From NCBI GenBank assembly GCA_014378485.1, contig JACMNO010000061.1, positions 213,485 to 277,484 on the forward strand: a stretch of 64,000 nt of DNA, read 5' to 3'. The notes below the pieces were generated by a model. It did not search any database, had not been told where the DNA came from, and saw nothing but the letters and a program-made list of their open reading frames with translations. Within the stretch, counting starts at the first letter, position 1, and each line of letters begins with the position of its first letter. A program made the position numbers and the translations under genes. The stretch comes from Bacteroidia bacterium (GTDB lineage: Bacteria > Bacteroidota > Bacteroidia > B-17B0 > Aurantibacillaceae). Positions 57,074 through 64,000 of the stretch are shown one piece after another.

Positions 57074-57856
57074 GTGTTCCTTGTATTTGGTTCATTATTG
57101 TTTAGTTGTACTGATCACAAAAGTGGAAAATTTGAGACTGTTGAAATAGTGGACTTTAATAAAGAGTCTTCTATTGATGGATTGATGCTTGTTGGTATGC
57201 AAAGTTCACCAGTCGATTCAGTAAATGCTTTTGTTGAAGCTTCGTTGCAAGATACATTGGCAGAAGAATCAAAACAACAGAAATTTTCAGAAGAAGTGGT
57301 AATTCCGGAAATCTATTCTGAAGAAATGATGACAGGTGATATGGTTTATGTTGAAGAATATGTAGATGGAGGATTAATTGTTGAGGAAAAACAAAGTGAT
57401 GCAATCCCAATGAATACCGTGAATTTAGATGAAGTACCGATTGTGGATTATATGAAGCCCTTAATTGATGCTAGCATAATGACGGGTAAGGTTTCGATAA
57501 TAGAATATAGTAATTGTTTTAATCATCGATTTAACATTGATTCGGTATCAGTTAACAATGAAGTAAGCAGTGATGATTTGGAAATGACACCTGTGAAAAA
57601 CGATTTCAATTTATTCCCAAACCCTTCCAATGGAGAATTTACCATCAGGTATGTCCTTCAGAAAAGTTCAGATGTTAATCTCACTATTAATAATATGAAT
57701 GGTGTTTTACTAACAACATTTGTTGATGTGGCCAATCAATATGAAGGAAAATACCATATGCCGGTTAACCTAAACGAATTACCAAACGGAATTTACTTGG
57801 TTACGTTGATTGTTAATGATAAAAAATTAGTTAAGCGTTTGGTGATTGAAAGGTGA
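57074..57856 (+). CDS. Secreted C-terminal part of the split protein, with T9SS sorting domain
   Basis: A 260-residue frame whose first codons (GTG at 57074) fall inside a hydrophobic signal-like segment ending LLFSC. Acidic, low-complexity sequence follows (about 20-130), then a T9SS type A sorting domain (NLFPNPSNGEFTI ... LPNGIYLVTLIVNDKKLVKR). It lacks a proper start of its own, supporting a frameshift in a single gene of about 355 codons. It could still be expressed by coupling, since the two frames almost overlap. Confidence 0.65.
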   Translation: MFLVFGSLLFSCTDHKSGKFETVEIVDFNKESSIDGLMLVGMQSSPVDSVNAFVEASLQDTLAEESKQQKFSEEVVIPEIYSEEMMTGDMVYVEEYVDGGLIVEEKQSDAIPMNTVNLDEVPIVDYMKPLIDASIMTGKVSIIEYSNCFNHRFNIDSVSVNNEVSSDDLEMTPVKNDFNLFPNPSNGEFTIRYVLQKSSDVNLTINNMNGVLLTTFVDVANQYEGKYHMPVNLNELPNGIYLVTLIVNDKKLVKRLVIER

Positions 57857-57879
57857 TTTATTGTTAACCCCGCTCTGTT

Positions 57880-58024
57880 GCATTTGCAATGCTGCAAATT
57901 GTTCCGCTTAATAAATTATAATCTTTGACTTAATCTTTCAATTTCAATAATACTTTCCATTTATTGATAATAACTTACTGACGAATATACGAATCGCAAC
58001 TTAGTGGCGCAGCATCACAAATGC
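57880..58024. repeat. Inverted pair of GCATTTG-nn-ATGCTGC repeats
   Basis: GCATTTGCAATGCTGC at 57880-57895 has an inverted near-copy, GCAGCATCACAAATGC, at 58009-58024 (14 of 16 matching). Between them lies GACGAATATACGAATC near 57980, as in the acpH-rsmE gap. No gene is seen in 57857-58111. Confidence 0.6.
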
Positions 58025-58066
58025 AGCGCATCAGGAGAAATCTAATATTCCCCCTGTTAAGTAAAA

Positions 58067-58095
58067 AAGACTGTAAATACTTGATTTACAGTCTT
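58067..58095 (-). terminator. Terminator of the tRNA gene
   Basis: Perfect 12-bp stem AAGACTGTAAAT / ATTTACAGTCTT with a 5-base loop. On the minus strand it is followed by TTTTTACTT, 17 bases after the tRNA 3' end. Confidence 0.88.
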
Positions 58096-58111
58096 ATTGT
58101 GATTTTAAATG

Positions 58112-58185
58112 TGCTCCCACCTGGAATCGAACCAGGCACCTACTGATTATGAGTCAGTTGCTCTAACCGAATGAGCTATAGGAGC
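58112..58185 (-). tRNA. tRNA with CAT anticodon (elongator Met, or Ile2 if lysidine-modified)
   Basis: A 74-base cloverleaf: acceptor GCTCCTA/TGGGAGC, D arm GCTC/GAGC, anticodon arm ACTGA-CTCATAA-TCAGT with CAT, and T arm CCTGG-TTCGATT-CCAGG with discriminator A. CCA is not encoded. C4 and C5 in the acceptor match TilS identity features of tRNA-Ile2 in Escherichia coli, so an isoleucine tRNA is possible; the initiator type is unlikely because position 1 pairs. Confidence 0.95.
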
Positions 58186-58229
58186 CAAGGCTGCAAAAAT
58201 ATATATTTGTAGCACATAAACAAAATATT

Positions 58230-58856
58230 ATGCCTGAAATAAAAAATATAATTTTTGATTTAGGGGGAGTGATCATTAACCTCGATTACACCCGAACTAT
58301 AAAGGAATTCAATATAATAAGCGAAAAACCATTTGAATCAATTTTTACACAGTTACAACAATCACCTGTTTTTGATCAGTTTGATAAAGGTGAAATATCG
58401 GAAGCTGATTTTTTTTCGGAAATGCTAAAGGCTTTAAGGATAGAGATCTCCCATGCTCAATTCGTTCATGCCTGGAATGCCATGCTTCTTGATTTTCCCA
58501 TTGAACGGCTTGACCTACTAAAAAAATTAGAAACAAAATACCGTTTGTTTTTATTAAGCAATACCAATGAAACCCACATTGCACAATTAGAATCTGATTT
58601 ATATAAGCAGCATGGTTATAAAAACCTGGAAACTTTTTTTGAAAAAGTGTATTATTCATGCCGAATCGGTATGCGCAAACCGGATAAAGAAATATTCGAA
58701 TTTGTATTACATGAGAATAAGCTTAATCCTGCGGAAACAATCTTCATTGATGATTCCCTGCAACACATTAATGGTGCAAAAAAAGCAGGAATTCAAGCAC
58801 ATTTTTTAGCGAAAGGGAAAGATGTGATTGAATTGATAAGGGAATTAAATTTATAA
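58230..58856 (+). CDS. HAD-family phosphatase (YihX-like, HAD-IA)
   Basis: A 208-residue hydrolase. Motif I is IIFDLGGVI with nucleophile Asp10; the second Asp of DxD is Gly, as in the YihX-like branch. Motif II is LLSNTN, motif III the Lys in GMRKPDKEIF, and motif IV IFIDDSLQHINGAKKAG. The substrate is probably a sugar phosphate or nucleotide, but cannot be told. It is divergent from the tRNA gene. Confidence 0.9.
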   Translation: MPEIKNIIFDLGGVIINLDYTRTIKEFNIISEKPFESIFTQLQQSPVFDQFDKGEISEADFFSEMLKALRIEISHAQFVHAWNAMLLDFPIERLDLLKKLETKYRLFLLSNTNETHIAQLESDLYKQHGYKNLETFFEKVYYSCRIGMRKPDKEIFEFVLHENKLNPAETIFIDDSLQHINGAKKAGIQAHFLAKGKDVIELIRELNL

Positions 58857-58894
58857 AAGAACTGTAAGATATATTAAACTATTTTTAATGATCA

Positions 58895-61800
58895 ATGAAA
58901 CATTTAATCTGTATTTTTCTTTTTCTATGCACCGGTGCTTTCTCGCAAAGCTTTAAAAAAGTCTGGGAGCCACTTCAAAAAAGAATTGATAAGGGAGAAT
59001 CTTTCTCTAATACTGAACTGAATATTTTTTTAGTAAAGTATGAAAAAGATCTTGATCAAAACCTGATAGAACGTTCAATCCTTTTTGATTTTTTAGGAGG
59101 AAATGCTTTTAAAGAAGAAAAATATGAACAGGCGGTAGAGTATTTCAATAAGGCCATCGAGATTACTAAAATAATCAATGACACGGTTTACAGGGCATTT
59201 TATAATTATGATCTGGCTTGCCTCTATAATCATATCGGTTACTATCCTGACGCTGAATCTTTATTCCGGAGTTCACTACCGATACTTGCCGTTGTATATG
59301 GTCAAAACAGTCTGCAATATACCATGCGGTTTAAAGTACTGGCAGAAATGTATGTGGAGATGGGAAATTACGCCTATGCTAAATCCATGAATGATGCATT
59401 GCTTTATTATTTTAAAACATTGAATGGTGAGAAGGATCGGGAATACCTGATCTGTTTGAATAACGATGCGCGCATCAGCCAGGGAACAGGTAATTATGCT
59501 AAAGCGGTAGGCACGTTTAAGCAACTTCTTTTAATTCATGAAGCATTAAACCCTTTGGATACAGTAGATTACATTACTACGATGAACAATACTGCTGAAG
59601 CGTACCGTTTGACCGGTAATTATAACGACGCTTTAGGTTTACTGAAAAAAGCGATGGCATTGTATCTTAGTGGCAGCAAAAGAGATGAATTAATACTAGC
59701 TACGATGTTTAATAACATCGGGCTTTGTTACAAGGCCACTGGTAATTATAATGAAGCGGAAAAATCATACGATCAGTCTATCGCCATTTACAAAAAATTA
59801 AAACTGGATTATTCCCCTGATTATACCAATTCATTGAATAACCAGGCAGAACTATACCGTAATCTGGGACGATTCAAGCAAGCTCATGACCTGTTGCTGA
59901 ATGTGATTTATATACGAAAAAATTCATTGGGGACACAACATCAGAATTATGCGAATGCACTAAATAATATGGCTTTGGTATATATTGATGAAGGTTCCTA
60001 TAAAGAAGCAGAACCTTTTTTACTGGAAGCCAATGAAATTTACAAAGAACTGTTGGGGGAGAATCACGCATTTTATGCCAATGGACTGAATAGTTTGGCA
60101 ATGCTGTATGTACACTTAAAACGGTATAAGGAATCTGAAGTATTAAAAATGCAGGCATTGACCATAATTAAAAATTCGCTTGGTGATGAGCATGAACGTT
60201 ATGCTTATTTTTTAGGAGGTACGGTGACCTTGTACGATTTGCTTGGAAAATATGATCAAGCCATTGAAAATGTTGAAACCTCAAACAAGATCATTAAAAA
60301 TAAATTCGGTGAAAAACACATTGCCTACATCGATGGAATTTTTAACTTGGCTTATTTTCAATGGAAGAAAAAGAACTATAAAAAAGCAGAGGATCTTTTC
60401 ACAGAAGCCCTGAGATCGTACAAAGAACAGTTTGATAAATATTTTGAAACCATGAGCGAAGCAGAGCAACTTTCCTATTATGAAGTATTGGGAAACCGTT
60501 TCGATAGCTTTGATAGTTTTGTGATCAGTTACACTGAATTATTTCCGAAAGAGAACCATAATGAATTATTAGCAACATGCTTCAATTACCAGTTGTTCAT
60601 CAAATCTCTGCTGTTGAATAAGAGTGTCAATACACGTAAAAATATTCTGAGCAGTAATGATACTTCTTTGGTTAATAAATACAATAGATGGATAAGCATT
60701 AAACACCAATTGGCAGGAACTTTCCGTGATCTTGATTTTCAGGGAAGTTACTGGAACATGGCGGAACTGGAAGAAGAAGCCAATCGACTGGAACAATATC
60801 TGAAAAATAAAAGTAGTTTATTCTCTGCTAACACTTCCAAAACATACCTTGATATTCAAAATAAATTAAAACCAAATGAAGCAGCTATTACTATTATTAA
60901 GGAAGATATTAAAACGAATGATTCAAGTTCAGTAATGAAATATGTGGCATTAGTTTTAAGAAAAGATAAACCTTTCCCTGTATTGGTAAGAATCAGTAAG
61001 AGCAAAGAATTTGAGACAAACTATATTAATGATTATATCAATATGATCTATGACAGGAACGAAGATGCTGTTTCTTATAATCGTTTCTGGAAGTCTATTG
61101 CAGCGCAATTAACTGGGATCAATACTGTTTATATTTCAACCGACGGCATTTATAACCAGATAAATCTTTACACCTTAAAAGATCCTGTGACACATAAATA
61201 TTTACTCGACCAGTTCAATATCAGTATTCTACCTAACCTGAATTATATGTTCAATGAATTGAAAAGTAACTCTTTACTGACAGCGGAATTATATGGCTTT
61301 CCGGATTACGATTATGATTTTGAGAAAAAAGCCAGTGAAGCAAAGTCTTTAACTGCTTTAGCGCTTAACCGTTATGGTGCTGCCAAATTGATTCCATTGC
61401 CCGGCACAAAAACAGAAGTTGATAATATTGCTGGTTACCTGGGAGAAGTTAAATGGAAAGTAAATGTTTATGAAAAAGAAAAGGCATCCGAAGAACAATT
61501 AAAGAAGGTTGTTTCTCCAAAAGTGCTACATATAGCCACTCATGGATTTTTCTTAAAAGATATAATGGATAAAAATGATAAAAGTATCATGGGTTTTGAA
61601 TCCACTAAATTAAAAATGAACCCATTGCTTCGTTCCGGAATTATGTTAGCAGGTGCTTCCGCAGTGGCAAGTGACACTATCTACACCGCAGTAGAGCAGG
61701 ACGGAATCTTTACGGCTTACGAAGCTTCTTTATTAAATTTGAGCAATACCGATCTGGTCGTTCTATCTGCCTGCGAAACAGGACTTGGGGTTGATCTCAA

Positions 61801-62044
61801 TAACCAGGGAGTATATGGTTTGCAACGTGCTTTTTATATTGCAGGAGCAAAGAACCTTATCATGAGCTTGTGGCAGGTAGATGATGATGCGACCATGATT
61901 CTGATGTCTGAATTTTACAAGGAATGGAGCCTTGATCCAAGCCAACAATCCATTACTAAAGCTTTTAAAAAAGCACAGCGTGAGGTTCAAAAAAAATACC
62001 CTCATCCTTATTATTGGGGCGCATTTACCTTGTTGGGGAATTAA
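58895..62044 (+). CDS. Exported TPR-CHAT protein (predicted caspase-like peptidase)
   Basis: A 1049-residue protein with a signal peptide (MKHLICIFLFLCTGAFSQ), a long row of TPR repeats of the kinesin-light-chain type (about 60-530; YAKAVGTFKQLLLIHEALNP, TMFNNIGLCYKATGNYNEAE, NALNNMALVYIDEGSYKEAE), a linker, and a CHAT domain (about 720-1049). The CHAT His is His883 (HIATHGFF) and the Cys is Cys960 (VVLSACETG), the expected dyad. CHAT proteins are often effectors in immunity or stress, but this one is exported. It starts 38 bases after the HAD gene. The target is unknown. Confidence 0.9.
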   Translation: MKHLICIFLFLCTGAFSQSFKKVWEPLQKRIDKGESFSNTELNIFLVKYEKDLDQNLIERSILFDFLGGNAFKEEKYEQAVEYFNKAIEITKIINDTVYRAFYNYDLACLYNHIGYYPDAESLFRSSLPILAVVYGQNSLQYTMRFKVLAEMYVEMGNYAYAKSMNDALLYYFKTLNGEKDREYLICLNNDARISQGTGNYAKAVGTFKQLLLIHEALNPLDTVDYITTMNNTAEAYRLTGNYNDALGLLKKAMALYLSGSKRDELILATMFNNIGLCYKATGNYNEAEKSYDQSIAIYKKLKLDYSPDYTNSLNNQAELYRNLGRFKQAHDLLLNVIYIRKNSLGTQHQNYANALNNMALVYIDEGSYKEAEPFLLEANEIYKELLGENHAFYANGLNSLAMLYVHLKRYKESEVLKMQALTIIKNSLGDEHERYAYFLGGTVTLYDLLGKYDQAIENVETSNKIIKNKFGEKHIAYIDGIFNLAYFQWKKKNYKKAEDLFTEALRSYKEQFDKYFETMSEAEQLSYYEVLGNRFDSFDSFVISYTELFPKENHNELLATCFNYQLFIKSLLLNKSVNTRKNILSSNDTSLVNKYNRWISIKHQLAGTFRDLDFQGSYWNMAELEEEANRLEQYLKNKSSLFSANTSKTYLDIQNKLKPNEAAITIIKEDIKTNDSSSVMKYVALVLRKDKPFPVLVRISKSKEFETNYINDYINMIYDRNEDAVSYNRFWKSIAAQLTGINTVYISTDGIYNQINLYTLKDPVTHKYLLDQFNISILPNLNYMFNELKSNSLLTAELYGFPDYDYDFEKKASEAKSLTALALNRYGAAKLIPLPGTKTEVDNIAGYLGEVKWKVNVYEKEKASEEQLKKVVSPKVLHIATHGFFLKDIMDKNDKSIMGFESTKLKMNPLLRSGIMLAGASAVASDTIYTAVEQDGIFTAYEASLLNLSNTDLVVLSACETGLGVDLNNQGVYGLQRAFYIAGAKNLIMSLWQVDDDATMILMSEFYKEWSLDPSQQSITKAFKKAQREVQKKYPHPYYWGAFTLLGN

Positions 62045-62207
62045 ATACTATACTAATCATTAAAATTATTTTTGATTTTATTTCATGAAATTTACCTCAC
62101 TTATGTATCTCAATAATATTAGTGCCTTTGACAACAGTGATAATGTTTTTATTAAATGCTTTGATTATCTTTACTCCAGATATTTTTTTCAATTTTCTTT
62201 TACGCAT

Positions 62208-62597
62208 ATGAAATTAATTAATAAAATAGCATTATTAGCGTTACTATTCATTGTTTTGTGTTGCAATACAACTTGTAAAAAAACATTTAATATTTCCTAT
62301 GAGGGCACAGTGTACGATTCAATTTATGGTATCAATAAAAAACCAGTTGTTGGAGCTGTTGTTTTACTTTCCGCATGCAATGGAAAGATTGCAGGAAATA
62401 ATTCGCAGTGTAATGGCTCTTTATATACAATTGAATCAGCAACAACTGATGCAAATGGACATTTTAGTATACAATCAACTACCAAATTGAGAAGCCAGGC
62501 ATTTTATGTAGGGATAGAAGGTAGCCAGTTTAGCGCCGCTAATGTGGGTTATACTTTAAATAACCTTCCAAAAGAATTATATAAAAATTTTAATTAA
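62208..62597 (+). CDS. Small lipoprotein with carboxypeptidase-regulatory-like fold
   Basis: A 129-residue lipoprotein from the start at 62208 (MKLINKIALLALLFIVLCCN), chosen because the upstream in-frame ATG at 62085 adds a leader unlike a signal. The mature part resembles an Ig-like CarboxypepD_reg domain (YEGTVYDSIYGINKKPVVGA and TTDANGHFSIQST). The gene is 160 bases after the CHAT gene. The function is unknown. Confidence 0.65.
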   Translation: MKLINKIALLALLFIVLCCNTTCKKTFNISYEGTVYDSIYGINKKPVVGAVVLLSACNGKIAGNNSQCNGSLYTIESATTDANGHFSIQSTTKLRSQAFYVGIEGSQFSAANVGYTLNNLPKELYKNFN

Positions 62598-62768
62598 AAT
62601 TGACGTTTTTCTGAAGAACGTTTATTGACCGGCATTTCTTTAGTATTTTTATTAAAATTAAGTATTATAAAATAAATATTAATTAATTCAATATTCTGTT
62701 GGAGAGTAGCGGAATGTACCGGAAACTTTTTTAACTCCCCCACATTATAACCATTAGGTGGAATAAGT

Positions 62769-63587
62769 ATGAAACTCAACGAATTAAATAAAACAACTTC
62801 GGGCTTTACGGAAACAGAAAAAATGCCAGTGCTTTTTATTGGGCATGGTAATCCTATGAACGCAATCACTGATAATGTTTACAGTAAAACCTGGCGAGCG
62901 ATGGGCGAGAAATTAATTACTCCCAAAGCGATTCTCTGTTTATCGGCTCACTGGCTAACAGACGGCACCGCTGTGACCATGGTGGAACATCCAAAAACCA
63001 TTCATGATTTCGGAGGGTTTCCTCAGGAATTGTTTCAGGTGCAATATCCTGCTCCTGGTGCGGTAGATTATGCAAAAATGGCTATTGAGTGTTTGTCTTC
63101 AACCATTGTTCATGAAGATTTTGAATGGGGCCTTGATCATGGCGCCTGGTCTGTTTTAAAGCATATGTATCCCAAAGCAGATATTCCTGTGTTTCAAATG
63201 AGCATTGATTATGCAAAACCTCCTCAGTACCATTTTAATTTAGCGAAAGAATTATATGCATTGAGGAAAAAAGGAGTGCTGATTGTTTCGAGTGGAAATG
63301 TAGTTCACAATTTAGGGGTCATCAGCTGGGACGGAAAAATAAAAGCTTACGATTGGGCACTTGAATTTGATACACTGGTTAAAAAAAGTATTGAAAATAA
63401 TAACCCTGCCGCCTTGATCGATTATCAGAAATTAGGTAATTTGGCAACAATGGCACATCCAACAAACGATCACTATCTTCCGTTAATGTACACATTAGGT
63501 TTAAGAGATAAAAAAGATCAGGTTCAGTTTTTTAATGAGAGCATGGACATGGGCTCAATTAGTATGCGAAGCGTTATGTTGAGTTAA
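62769..63587 (+). CDS. ygiD: 4,5-DOPA-extradiol-dioxygenase-like protein (YgiD family)
   Basis: A 272-residue class III extradiol ring-cleavage enzyme homologue. Metal-site motifs are FIGHGNPMNAI (His26), LCLSAHWLTDG (His), and SSGNVVHNLG (His), plus GLDHGAWSVLKHMYP and MAHPTNDHYLPLMY. YgiD cleaves catechol-type rings such as DOPA in vitro; the physiological substrate is uncertain. Confidence 0.93.
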   Translation: MKLNELNKTTSGFTETEKMPVLFIGHGNPMNAITDNVYSKTWRAMGEKLITPKAILCLSAHWLTDGTAVTMVEHPKTIHDFGGFPQELFQVQYPAPGAVDYAKMAIECLSSTIVHEDFEWGLDHGAWSVLKHMYPKADIPVFQMSIDYAKPPQYHFNLAKELYALRKKGVLIVSSGNVVHNLGVISWDGKIKAYDWALEFDTLVKKSIENNNPAALIDYQKLGNLATMAHPTNDHYLPLMYTLGLRDKKDQVQFFNESMDMGSISMRSVMLS

Positions 63588-64000
63588 TACCGCACGCCGG
63601 TAATACATACATCATTTATTTGTTCAAGTTATCCTCGCCATTCTTCAAATTTAGAATATAGCTTTTTCGTTGAACTTCCACAGGCACTGTGCTTATTTAA
63701 GCTCGTTCACTTAAAAGGGATCAAAAAAAATATGCAGGTTATTTTTACTTCAATTTGCATATATTATAGTAAATGAGGAAACAAATTAGCACATTAAAAA
63801 TAAGTCTTTTATATTGAAAAGCAAGTTAATCTTCATTGATAAGTTTGATTTGAAATAATTAGGGTTCACTCAATAAGTCAATTTTACTTTTTACTTTCTT
63901 TTTGCTTGGCCCTTCGACTGCGCTCAGGATAAACTGCAAAGAAACAATCACGCCTCGGCGTGACAAGGCGAAAGACCAACTCCCATTTTTTATCGCACAA
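63588..64000. other. Intergenic end of the window with REP-like sequences
   Basis: No gene is evident in these 413 bases. TTCGACTGCGCTCAG at 63913-63927 belongs to the REP-like family at 14452, and the palindrome TCACGCCTCGGCGTGA at 63948-63963 matches 31249 at 15 of 16 positions. Confidence 0.65.

Overview
The window is a stretch of a low-GC Bacteroidota chromosome. Lineage markers are type IX secretion (T9SS) parts and cargo (PorX-type regulator, PorD/DUF4835, C-terminal 'FPNP' sorting domains), the Bacteroidota RNA polymerase omega protein beside coaBC and bamD, DUF6913 next to dapA, near-absence of Shine-Dalgarno sequences, and several dispersed Bacteroidota-type palindromic repeats. The genus cannot be told from sequence alone. 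No rRNA, prophage, insertion sequence or CRISPR array was seen.

Region 1 (1-12.2 kb, minus strand): the end of a CusB/CusC-like efflux operon, then an inorganic-carbon island: SulP/BicA-like anion transporter, a phosphate-porin-like barrel, DabA, DabB and an OprB-like porin. DabA keeps the four metal/active-site residues. A small secreted protein and a TerC-family membrane protein follow. Region 2 (12.4-19.2 kb, plus): gyrB and mdh, a repeat-rich gap, then a double-domain KaiC-like ATPase with two stand-alone CheB esterase domains. The kaiC-end/cheB unit has been duplicated in tandem: a decayed kaiC tail lies between the two cheB copies, copy 1 has lost its catalytic His, and copy 2 starts directly on a (TAAA)11 microsatellite. 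A TonB-receptor-like barrel follows on the minus strand.

Region 3 (22.3-31 kb, plus): DUF6913-dapA, then a thiosulfate unit of two half-length YeeE/YedE permeases, a membrane-anchored TsdA-like dihaem cytochrome and a Tat-type SoxB, with no SoxAXYZ in the window. An M42-like peptidase and a TPR-SpoIIE phosphatase follow. Region 4 (31.3-49.2 kb): a sortilin-like propeller protein, a LolA-like protein, ferredoxin and ferredoxin-NADP reductase flanking an inverted repeat pair, acpH, rsmE, porX, a 1514-residue T9SS cargo protein, and the conserved block bamD-rpoZ-coaBC-porD with DUF3078.

Region 5 (49.3-64 kb): an ABCG-like transporter with an extra N-terminal region, a PIF1-type helicase carrying a REP-like palindrome inside its reading frame, a DUF7793-like pseudogene, efp, a VanX-like dipeptidase, a frameshift-split T9SS gene, a CAT-anticodon tRNA, a HAD phosphatase, an exported TPR-CHAT protein, a small lipoprotein and a YgiD-type dioxygenase. 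The points most worth a second look are the DabAB island with two dedicated porins, the kaiC-cheB duplication with its microsatellite-abutted start, the trimmed thiosulfate unit, and the dispersed repeats, including one that has become protein-coding.
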